Assembly (NCBI GenBank): GCA_049651845.1
Contig: JBASCW010000118.1
Span: 1 to 12,055, forward strand
Origin: RBG-16-66-20 sp049651845
GTDB lineage: Bacteria > Pseudomonadota > Gammaproteobacteria > Burkholderiales > SG8-39
Reading direction: 5' to 3'
DNA length: 12,055 nucleotides
Numbering within the stretch: position 1 is the stretch's first letter; each line of letters opens with the position of its first letter. The translations under genes and the position numbers were made by a program. Positions 6,428 to 12,055 of the stretch are shown one piece after another. The notes below the pieces were generated by a model. The model saw nothing but the letters and a program-made list of their open reading frames with translations. It was not told where the DNA came from and made no database searches.

Positions 6428-7786
6428 TCAAGCGGATTTCGCCGGCCGCTGCTCGATGCCGCCGTGGCCGTTCAGCTCGCGGAACAGCGCCACGAAGTGC
6501 GTGATGCGCTCCTCGGTGTCGCGCACCGCGCTCACGCTGCGCCACTCGCGGTAGACCGTGCCGTCGCGGCGCCGGCACCAGGTGCTGCCGTCCCAGCGGC
6601 CGCTGCGCAGCACCTCGGCGTAGATCTCGTCGTAGAAGGTCTGCGGCTGCATCGCCGCGCGGAACTCGCTTTCCTGGCGGCCGAGCACCTCCTCGGGCGC
6701 GTAGCCGGTGATGCGCGAGTAGGACTGGTTCACGGAGAGGATGCGGCCGGCGGCGTTGGTGATCACCATGCCCTCGGCCATGCGCTCGAAGGCGTGCGCG
6801 GCGACTTCGAGCTGCTCCTCGCGGTCGCGCAGGTCGGTGACGTCGCGCGAGGCCATCACCGCCCCGGTGATGCTTGACTCCGCCCCGGTGATGCTTGGCT
6901 CCGCGCCGGTGATGCTTGACTCCGCGCCGGTGATCTCGCCGGCCTGGTTGCGCACCGCGTGCACCATCGTCTCCAGGCGCCGGATCTCGCCGCTGTAGGT
7001 GTGCACGCGCATGCGCAGGCGGCAGGCCTCGCCGCTGCGCACCACCACCTGCAGCGCGCCGCGCACGCGGAACTGGTCCTCCTCGTGCAGGTTGCGGAAC
7101 GCGTCGCCGCCGATCGCCAGATCGTCGGCGCGGAAGATGCGCGCGTACGAGGGGCTCGCGTAGAGCCAGCGCCCGTCGCGGTCCACCATCGCCACCAGGT
7201 CGCCGGCGTGCTCGGCGATCAGGCGGTAGCGCTGCTCGCTCTCGGCGATCGCCTTGCGCCCGTCCGCGATGCGCGCGGTCTGCCGGTACACGATGTAGGC
7301 CACGCCCGCGCTGTAGGCGAGCGACCCGAGGAAGCACAGCCAGGTCACGAGCGGCGACGTCATCGGCCAGTAGCGGTAGCCGTGTAGCGCGACGCCAATC
7401 AGCACGCCGGCGCTGGTGAGCGCGAGCGACAGGCCCAGCCCGACCAGCCCGCGGCTGGTGATGGCGTTGAGCGCCGGCGCGAACACCAGCGGATAGGCGA
7501 TCCAGGTCGGGAACTCGAGCGCCGCGATCCAGATACCGAGCAGCAGCGAGTCGGCGTAGAGGTGCTGCAGCTCGGCCCGGCGCGGGTCGCGCGCGCGCGC
7601 CGCGCGCCGGTAGACCAGTTGCGGGTAGACGAGGAAATGCGCCGCCGCCGCGACCCAGATCCACGGGCCGAAGCCGCGCTCCCAGGCGTGCAGGCCGAAC
7701 ACGAGGAAGCACCAGCCGAACGACACCATGCGGACCGCGGTGATGGTCCGGACCTGACGGGGAACTATGGTCGAGTCGTCAGCCAT
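6428..7786 (-). CDS. Membrane MASE2-PAS-PAS sensor protein lacking an output domain
   Basis: The protein is 452 residues from ATG 7784-7786. Residues about 15-170 form a multi-helix membrane domain with hydrophobic runs near 20-35, 41-58, 80-108, 113-136 and 146-166. The segment RDPRRAELQHLYADS (66-80) is typical of MASE2, a sensor domain usually attached to diguanylate or adenylate cyclases. Two PAS domains follow (about 183-315 and 325-437; YRLIAEHAGDLVAMVD and AFERMAEGMVITNAAGRIL). The C-terminus, FVALFRELNGHGGIEQRP, resembles the usual FVAvfRDITErkriEqrL linker that leads into a GGDEF or kinase domain, but the protein stops 10 residues later. No GGDEF, EAL, kinase or methyl-acceptor region is present. 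A 21-residue repeat (287-307) interrupts PAS1. The frame extends upstream to 8101, but that part overlaps transaldolase and I reject it. Ligand and partner are unknown. Confidence 0.85.
   Translation of the reverse strand: MADDSTIVPRQVRTITAVRMVSFGWCFLVFGLHAWERGFGPWIWVAAAAHFLVYPQLVYRRAARARDPRRAELQHLYADSLLLGIWIAALEFPTWIAYPLVFAPALNAITSRGLVGLGLSLALTSAGVLIGVALHGYRYWPMTSPLVTWLCFLGSLAYSAGVAYIVYRQTARIADGRKAIAESEQRYRLIAEHAGDLVAMVDRDGRWLYASPSYARIFRADDLAIGGDAFRNLHEEDQFRVRGALQVVVRSGEACRLRMRVHTYSGEIRRLETMVHAVRNQAGEITGAESSITGAEPSITGAESSITGAVMASRDVTDLRDREEQLEVAAHAFERMAEGMVITNAAGRILSVNQSYSRITGYAPEEVLGRQESEFRAAMQPQTFYDEIYAEVLRSGRWDGSTWCRRRDGTVYREWRSVSAVRDTEERITHFVALFRELNGHGGIEQRPAKSA
6861..6935 (-). repeat. 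21-bp in-frame tandem repeat (3 full units plus partial) in the sensor gene
   Basis: Units at 6861-6881, 6882-6902 and 6903-6923 are followed by a 12-base partial copy. The units differ from one another at one or two positions. On the coding strand each encodes GA-E-(S/P)-S-I-T, giving residues 287-307. The flanking sequence GEIT...GAVMASRDVT would be a normal PAS C-terminal strand if the 63 bases were removed, so the array looks like an in-frame expansion seeded on the local ITGA codons. Confidence 0.9.
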
Positions 7787-7867
7787 GGCGACACTCAGCC
7801 TAGACGATGCTTCCGGAGCCGATGTGCCATACGTCCGGTAGCGTGTCAGATTCTGTAAGATCTGTTT
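7787..7867. promoter_or_regulatory. Divergent intergenic region between the sensor gene and transaldolase
   Basis: These 81 bases must hold the 5' control regions of both divergent genes. An imperfect inverted repeat, CAGAT-N8-ATCTG (7847-7864), ends four bases before the GTG start of transaldolase and could be an operator or a chance match. I cannot identify confident promoter boxes or a strong Shine-Dalgarno site for either gene. Confidence 0.35.
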
Positions 7868-8818
7868 GTGCTCAGTGTCCTGGATTCGCTGAAAAAGGTC
7901 TCCGTGGTCGTCGCCGACACGGGCGACATCGACGCGGTGGCGAAGTGGCGACCGCAGGACACGACGACCAATCCCTCGCTCCTGCTCGCCGCTGCGCAGG
8001 ACCCCCGCTACCGCGGCCTCGTGGAGGCGGCGTTCGCGAAGGACGTGGAGAGCACCCTGGACGACCTGTTCGTTGCCTTCGGCTGCGAGATCCTCAAGCA
8101 CGTTCCCGGGCGCGTTTCCACCGAGGTGGATGCGCGGCTGTCGTTCGACGTCGAAGGCAGCATCGCCAAGGCACGCAAGCTGATTGCCCTTTACGAATCA
8201 AGAAAAACAGATCGAAAAAGAATCCTCATCAAGCTCGCGAGCACCTGGCAGGGCATCAAGGCCGCCGAGCGGCTGGAGCGCGAGGGCATCCACTGCAACC
8301 TCACGCTGCTGTTTTCCTTCGCGCAGGCGGTCGCCTGCGCGGACGCGGGCGTGACGCTGATCTCGCCCTTCGTGGGCCGCATCTACGACTGGCACAAGGC
8401 CGCGCACAAGGTGGACGACATCCCGGCTGCCGAGGACCCGGGCGTCGCCTCGGTGACGCGCATCTACAACTACTACAGGAAGCACGGCTACGCGACCCAG
8501 GTCATGGGCGCGAGCTTCCGCAAGACCGAGCAGATCGTCGCGCTGGCCGGGTGCGATCTGTTGACCATTGCTCCCGATTTGCTCGAAAAGCTCTCGAAAC
8601 AGGAAGGCGAGATCGAGCGGAAACTCTCGCCCGAGACGGCGAAGGCGCTTTCGATCGAAAAGACACTCCTGAACGAAGCGGCCTTCCTGTTCCAGCACAA
8701 CGAGGACGCGATGGCGGTGGAGAAGCTCTCCGACGGCATCCGCAGGTTCGACGCCGATGCGCGCAAGCTCGAGGCGCGCATCGCCGACCTGCTCGCGCAG
8801 CGGCGCGCCGCCGCTTGA
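7868..8818 (+). CDS. tal: Transaldolase
   Basis: This 316-residue cytoplasmic enzyme of the non-oxidative pentose phosphate pathway moves a dihydroxyacetone unit from sedoheptulose 7-phosphate to glyceraldehyde 3-phosphate. It aligns along its whole length with E. coli TalB: VVVADTGDID near the start, the DTTTNPSLLL segment (31-40), PGRVSTEVDAR (80-90), and RILIKLASTWQG (118-129) with the Schiff-base lysine at K122 (TalB K132). SPFVGRIYDW and VMGASFR follow. Asp18 and Glu87 match the other catalytic acids. The third residue of DTTTNPS is Thr where Ala is usual. The start is GTG 7868-7870, placed to give the normal N-terminus; its ribosome site is weak. Residues 107-119 are encoded by AT-rich codons (AAA, AGA, ACA). 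The last bases overlap the next gene. Confidence 0.95.
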   Translation: MLSVLDSLKKVSVVVADTGDIDAVAKWRPQDTTTNPSLLLAAAQDPRYRGLVEAAFAKDVESTLDDLFVAFGCEILKHVPGRVSTEVDARLSFDVEGSIAKARKLIALYESRKTDRKRILIKLASTWQGIKAAERLEREGIHCNLTLLFSFAQAVACADAGVTLISPFVGRIYDWHKAAHKVDDIPAAEDPGVASVTRIYNYYRKHGYATQVMGASFRKTEQIVALAGCDLLTIAPDLLEKLSKQEGEIERKLSPETAKALSIEKTLLNEAAFLFQHNEDAMAVEKLSDGIRRFDADARKLEARIADLLAQRRAAA

Positions 8819-9582
8819 TTCGCTCCAGGCTCGAGCAACGTGAAGGCGGCCTCGTGGCCCGCCTCACGATCGACAATCCGGCGAAACTCAATATTCTCTC
8901 GACTGCAACTCTCCAGGAATTGAGGAAAGAAGTTCAAGAAGCAAGTACGAATCCGCAGGTGCGCGTGCTGGTCCTCACGGGCGCGGGCGAGAAGGCCTTC
9001 ATCGGCGGCGCCGACCTCGCCACGCTCGGCGCCCTGGATCCCGGGAGCGCGCGCGAGTTCATCACGCTGATCCACGAGGCCTGCGCGGCGATGCGCGAGT
9101 GCCCGGTGCCGGTGCTCGCGCGCATCAACGGCTGGTGCCTGGGCGCGGGCCTGGAGATCGCCGCCTGCTGCGACCTGCGCATCGCTTCGAGCGCGGCGGC
9201 TTTCGGCATGCCGGAAGTGCGCCTCGGCATCCCCTCGGTGGTGGAGGCCGCGATGCTGCCGCGCCTGGTCGGCACCGGCCGCGCGCGCTGGCTGGTGATG
9301 ACCGGCGAGGCGATCGGCGCGGCCGAGGCGCTGGTCTGGGGCCTGATCGAGAAGATGGCACCGCTCGAGAACCTCGACAGCGAAGTCGACAGGGCGCTGG
9401 ACGCCATCCTCGCCGGCGAGCCCGCGGCGATCCGCGCGCAGAAGCGCCTTTGCAAGCTCTGGGAAGAAGCCCCGCTCTACGAGAGCGTCGAGGTCAGCAT
9501 CGACGAGTTCGCCCGGTCCTACGAGCAGGGCCAACCCAACCGGCTTGTCGCGGCGTTCCGCGCCGCGCGCGCGAAGCGCTGA
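8815..9582 (+). CDS. Enoyl-CoA hydratase/isomerase (crotonase) family protein
   Basis: This is a 255-residue crotonase-fold protein. The oxyanion-hole segment is FIGGADL (62-68). GLEIAACCDLRIA (112-124) supplies Glu114 and GMPEVRLG (131-138) supplies Glu134, 20 residues apart like Glu144 and Glu164 of rat enoyl-CoA hydratase, so hydratase chemistry is possible. The exact substrate is unknown, since the family also includes isomerases, hydrolases and lyases. I place the start at TTG 8815-8817, which overlaps the transaldolase stop as TTGA and gives a typical N-terminus ending in VARLTIDNPAKLN. No ATG lies in a suitable place; a later GTG (8853-8855) would remove the first beta strand. There is no good Shine-Dalgarno site, so expression probably depends on reinitiation after transaldolase. 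Residues 21-47 use AT-rich codons. Confidence 0.88.
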   Translation: MIRSRLEQREGGLVARLTIDNPAKLNILSTATLQELRKEVQEASTNPQVRVLVLTGAGEKAFIGGADLATLGALDPGSAREFITLIHEACAAMRECPVPVLARINGWCLGAGLEIAACCDLRIASSAAAFGMPEVRLGIPSVVEAAMLPRLVGTGRARWLVMTGEAIGAAEALVWGLIEKMAPLENLDSEVDRALDAILAGEPAAIRAQKRLCKLWEEAPLYESVEVSIDEFARSYEQGQPNRLVAAFRAARAKR

Positions 9583-9592
9583 CGGAAAACGC

Positions 9593-9604
9593 GCGCGGCC
9601 GCGC
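9593..9604. other. Perfect 12-bp GC palindrome between convergent genes
   Basis: GCGCGGCCGCGC fills the second half of the 22-bp gap between the crotonase-family gene and hypE, which converge. It has no T-tract on either side and no loop, so it is not a classic terminator. It may slow polymerase from both directions or simply reflect the high GC. Confidence 0.35.
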
Positions 9605-10654
9605 TCAGCAGATCCGCGGCAGCTGCTCGCCGGTGAGCCAGTCGACGATGCGCCAGCCGCCGAGGCGCGTGCGCATCTGCACGAAGCGCTGCGGGTCCTC
9701 CACGACTTCCCCTATCCGCGCGGCGTCGCGCGCGAGGGGGTGCGCGCGCATCGCCGCGAGCAGCTCCTCGGCGTCATCTGCCGGGCAGATCGCTACGAGC
9801 TTGCCTTCGTTCGCGACGTTGAGCGGGTCGAGGCCGAGGAACTCGCACGCGGCGTGCACCTCGGGTTTCACCGGCACCGCCTCCTCGGTGACGCGCAAGC
9901 CCACGCCCGAAGCCTGCGCGAATTCGTTGAGCGTGGCGGCCAGGCCGCCGCGCGTGGGGTCGCGCAGGCAGCGGATGCCCGGCACCACCTCCACCATCGC
10001 CGCCACCAGGCCGTGCAGCGCAGCCGAGTCCGAACGGATCTCGGTCTCGAAGTCGAGGTTGGCGCGCTTGGACAGGATCGCCACGCCGTGGTCGCCGAGC
10101 GTGCCGGAGACGAGCACCGCGTCGCCCGGGCGCGCGCGCTCGGCGGAGATCTCCACGCCCTCGGGCACCACGCCGAGGCCGGTGGTGGTGATGAACACGC
10201 CGTCGCCCTTGCCCTTCTCCACCACCTTGGTGTCGCCCGCGACCACCGGCACGCCGGCCGCGCGCGCCGCGGCGGCCATCGACTCGACGATGCGCTTGAG
10301 CTCGGCGAGCGGGAAGCCCTCCTCGAGGATGAAGCCCGCGGTGAGATAGAGCGGCCGCGCGCCCGCCATCGCCACGTCGTTGATCGTGCCGTGTACCGAC
10401 AGGCTGCCGATGTCGCCTCCCGGAAAGATGAGCGGCGTGACGACGTGGCTGTCGGTGGTGACCACCAGGCGCCCCGGCGGCGGCGCGAAGCAGGCCTGGT
10501 CGTTGAGCTTCCTCAGCAGCGGGTTGTCGAGCGCGGCGAGGAACAGCTCGTCCACGAGCTGCGCCATCGCGCGCCCGCCCGCGCCGTGGCTCATGTCCAC
10601 GCGGCCATCGCGGAAGTCCACGGGCCGCACGTACGCCTTCTCGCGCGCGTTCAT
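9605..10654 (-). CDS. hypE: [NiFe] hydrogenase maturation protein HypE (carbamoyl dehydratase)
   Basis: HypE (349 residues) takes a carbamoyl group from HypF onto its C-terminal cysteine and dehydrates it, using ATP, to a thiocyanate that becomes the CN ligand of the hydrogenase iron. The protein ends in PRIC with Cys349 as the last residue, the required acceptor. The PurM/AIR-synthase-like fold is shown by MSHGAGG (21-27), the GTINDVAMAGARP segment, VVAGDTKVVEKG and DPTRGGLAATLNE. ATG 10652-10654 overlaps the hypD stop (ATGA) and is preceded by GAGG. A few residues (NAREKAYVRPVDFRDGR) precede the conserved core, which is normal. It is the last gene of the hyp cluster and meets the crotonase-family gene head-on. 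Confidence 0.96.
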   Translation of the reverse strand: MNAREKAYVRPVDFRDGRVDMSHGAGGRAMAQLVDELFLAALDNPLLRKLNDQACFAPPPGRLVVTTDSHVVTPLIFPGGDIGSLSVHGTINDVAMAGARPLYLTAGFILEEGFPLAELKRIVESMAAAARAAGVPVVAGDTKVVEKGKGDGVFITTTGLGVVPEGVEISAERARPGDAVLVSGTLGDHGVAILSKRANLDFETEIRSDSAALHGLVAAMVEVVPGIRCLRDPTRGGLAATLNEFAQASGVGLRVTEEAVPVKPEVHAACEFLGLDPLNVANEGKLVAICPADDAEELLAAMRAHPLARDAARIGEVVEDPQRFVQMRTRLGGWRIVDWLTGEQLPRIC

Positions 10655-11781
10655 GCCGCCCTCGCCCCGCCGCGAAAGCGCCCGTAGCCGTACCAGGCCG
10701 CGCAGGAGCCCTCGCTCGAGACCATGCACGAGCCCACCGGGTTCTCGGGCGTGCACACCGTGCCGAACAGGCGGCAGTCGGGCGGCGCCTTGGCGCCGCG
10801 CAGGATCGCGCCGCACTCGCAGCCCTTGGGATCGGCCACCGGGCGGTAGACGACGCCGTAGCGCGCCTCGGCGTCGAAGCGCGCGAAGCGCGCGCGGATG
10901 CGCAGCGCGCTCGCGGGCACCTCGCCCAGGCCGCGCCACTCGAAGGTCGGCCGCGGCTCGAAGACTTCGGCCATCGCCGCGATGGCGCGCGCGTTGCCGC
11001 CGCGCGTCACCGCGCGCGTGTACTCGTTCTCGACCTCGTGCCGGCCCTCGTTCACCTGGCGCACCAGCATGCGCACGGCCTGCATCACGTCGAGCGGCTC
11101 GAAGCCCGCGATCACCACGGGCTTGGCGTACTGCGCGGCGAACGGCTCGTAGGGCGCGCTGCCGATCACGCAGGAGACGTGCGCCGGCCCCACGAAGCCG
11201 TCGAGCGCCGGCGCGGCGGCGCCCGCGCGCGGCTCGAGGATCGCAGCGATCGCCGCGGGCGTGAGCACGTGGTTGCAGAACACCGAGAAGTTGCCCAGGC
11301 CGGCTCGCTCGGCCTCGAGCAGCACCAGCGCGGTGGCGGGCGTGGTGGTCTCGAAGCCGATGGCGAAGAACACCACCTCGCGCTGCGGGTTCTCGCGCGC
11401 GATGCGCAGCGCGTCCGCCGCCGAGTAGACCATGCGCACGTCCGCGCCCGCCGCCTTGGCGCGCATCAGGCTGGTCTTGCCGGAGGCCGGCACGCGCACC
11501 GTGTCGGCGTAGGTGCACAGCGTCACGCGCCGCTCGAGCGCGAGCGCGATCGCGTTGTCGATGCGCCCCACGGGCAGCACGCACACCGGGCAGCCGGGGC
11601 CGTGGATCATGCGCACCTGCGCGGGCAGCAGATCCTCCACGCCGTAGCGCGCGATCGCGTGCGTGTGCCCGCCGCAGAACTCCATGAAGCGGTAAGTCCG
11701 CTCGGGCCTGACTTCGCGCGCGATGTGCCCGGCGAGCGAGCGCGCGAGCGCGCCGTCGCGGAACTCATCGACGTACCTCAT
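10651..11781 (-). CDS. hypD: [NiFe] hydrogenase maturation protein HypD (scaffold for Fe(CN)2CO)
   Basis: HypD (376 residues) is the iron-sulfur scaffold on which, with HypC, the Fe(CN)2CO unit is built. The redox-active and ligand cysteines are visible as FCGGHTH (Cys36) and GPGCPVCVLP (Cys64, Cys67), with the same spacing as Cys41, Cys69 and Cys72 of E. coli HypD. GFETTTPATA and the C-terminal Cys-rich region (GCECGAILRG, DCRLFGTVC, GSCMVSSEGSC) for the [4Fe-4S] cluster are present. ATG 11779-11781 overlaps the hypC stop as ATGA. Earlier in-frame codons would run antisense-like through hypC and are rejected. Length and motifs look intact. Confidence 0.97.
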   Translation of the reverse strand: MRYVDEFRDGALARSLAGHIAREVRPERTYRFMEFCGGHTHAIARYGVEDLLPAQVRMIHGPGCPVCVLPVGRIDNAIALALERRVTLCTYADTVRVPASGKTSLMRAKAAGADVRMVYSAADALRIARENPQREVVFFAIGFETTTPATALVLLEAERAGLGNFSVFCNHVLTPAAIAAILEPRAGAAAPALDGFVGPAHVSCVIGSAPYEPFAAQYAKPVVIAGFEPLDVMQAVRMLVRQVNEGRHEVENEYTRAVTRGGNARAIAAMAEVFEPRPTFEWRGLGEVPASALRIRARFARFDAEARYGVVYRPVADPKGCECGAILRGAKAPPDCRLFGTVCTPENPVGSCMVSSEGSCAAWYGYGRFRGGARAA

Positions 11782-12002
11782 GCGCCCGCCGCTTCGACCG
11801 CCGCGAAGAGCTCGAGCGTCTTCGCCGCCTCGGCCGGATCGAGCAGGCTGATGGCGTAGCCCGCGTGCACGATGGCGTGGTCGCCCACGGCGGCCTCCGG
11901 CACCAGCGCGACCGAGATGCGCTTGCGCACGCCGCCGGCGTCGACCAGCGCCTCCTCGCCCTCGAGGCGCTCCACGATGCGGGCCGGGACGGCGAGGCAC
12001 AT
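11778..12002 (-). CDS. hypC: [NiFe] hydrogenase maturation chaperone HypC/HupF family
   Basis: This 74-residue protein begins MCLAVPARI; Cys2, exposed after Met removal, is the residue that binds the iron intermediate and HypD. His46 in GDHAIVHAGYAISLLD matches the other conserved contact. It is somewhat shorter than E. coli HypC (90 residues) but complete. ATG 12000-12002 is preceded by GGAGG eight bases upstream (12011-12015), which lies in the last codons of hypF. It overlaps hypD by ATGA. From sequence alone I cannot tell HypC from its paralogue HupF/HybG, but the position in hypF-C-D-E favours HypC. Confidence 0.95.
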   Translation of the reverse strand: MCLAVPARIVERLEGEEALVDAGGVRKRISVALVPEAAVGDHAIVHAGYAISLLDPAEAAKTLELFAAVEAAGA

Positions 12003-12005
12003 CGC

Positions 12006-12055
12006 TCAGCCCTCCGCGAGCGCGGCCGCCACGGCCGCCTGGCCGAGCGCGAGCC
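12006..12055 (-). CDS. hypF: Carbamoyltransferase HypF, C-terminal end only
   Basis: The right edge holds the last 15 codons and TGA (12006-12008) of a minus-strand gene whose residues are LALGQAAVAAALAEG. HypF proteins commonly end with a NDGG-LALGQ motif followed by a short Ala-rich helix, and hypF commonly precedes hypC. HypF makes the carbamoyl adenylate that is handed to HypE. Only the tail is visible, so catalytic residues cannot be checked. Three bases separate its stop from the hypC start. Confidence 0.75.
   Translation of the reverse strand, partial: LALGQAAVAAALAEG

Noticed and set aside
6861..6935. CRISPR array
   Set aside because: The 21-bp units are directly adjacent with no spacers and are translated in frame within a sensor protein.
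7787..8101. Upstream extension of the sensor gene
   Set aside because: It overlaps the well-supported transaldolase on the other strand, and the MASE2 domain starts just after the ATG at 7786.
9583..9604. Bidirectional intrinsic terminator
   Set aside because: The palindrome has no loop and no T-tract on either side.
9605..11584. Long minus-strand frame that extends hypE upstream through hypD
   Set aside because: Only the last 349 residues are HypE. The upstream part is an Arg/Ala-rich out-of-frame reading of hypD, and the ATGA overlap marks the real start.
1..12055. A defence island, phage region or secondary-metabolite cluster
   Set aside because: Apart from the IS edge, all recognisable genes are metabolic, sensory or hydrogenase-maturation genes; I saw no integrase, toxin-antitoxin pair, nuclease or modular synthase, and no tRNA.

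Overview
The window is about 12 kb of GC-rich bacterial DNA, most of it densely coding. Gene content, codon preference (NNG/NNC) and protein style point to a Proteobacterium, most likely a betaproteobacterium with an anaerobic or facultative metabolism. This is an inference from the proteins; there is no rRNA or other marker gene here to settle it.

Layout, left to right. (1) Positions 1-111 have lower GC and look like the edge of an insertion sequence: the first 22 codons of a probable DDE transposase run off the left end on the minus strand. Next to it (112-348) is a short open frame that reads like the N-terminus of a membrane protein cut off by the element. (2) Positions 348-6289 are a four-gene minus-strand operon, transcribed leftwards: a GltD-like FAD/NAD(P)H oxidoreductase with ferredoxin-type clusters (korC-like), then korA (gamma-alpha fusion) and korB of a 2-oxoacid:ferredoxin oxidoreductase. 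A secreted class-C beta-lactamase-like serine hydrolase sits between korA and korB. The first three genes overlap by 4 bp (ATGA, GTGA), so translational coupling is likely. (3) A membrane MASE2-PAS-PAS sensor without an output domain (6428-7786, minus) carries a 21-bp in-frame tandem repeat. (4) Divergent from it are transaldolase and an enoyl-CoA hydratase/isomerase-family protein (7868-9582, plus), overlapping by TTGA. (5) Convergent with these is the minus-strand hydrogenase-maturation cluster hypF(partial)-hypC-hypD-hypE (9605-12055), also joined by ATGA overlaps.

How the genes may work together: KorAB would interconvert a 2-oxoacid (2-oxoglutarate is the best guess) plus CoA and an acyl-CoA plus CO2 with reduced ferredoxin. 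The GltD-like partner would exchange those electrons with NAD(P)H. The hyp genes imply a [NiFe] hydrogenase elsewhere in the genome. Together this suggests a metabolism that manages low-potential electrons, but no catalytic hydrogenase subunit lies in the window.

I do not see a clear undescribed multi-gene system. The most unusual observations are the serine hydrolase wedged between two subunits of one enzyme, the repeat expansion inside a PAS domain, the output-less sensor, AT-rich codon islands inside several otherwise GC-rich genes, and the IS junction that seems to have truncated a membrane-protein gene.
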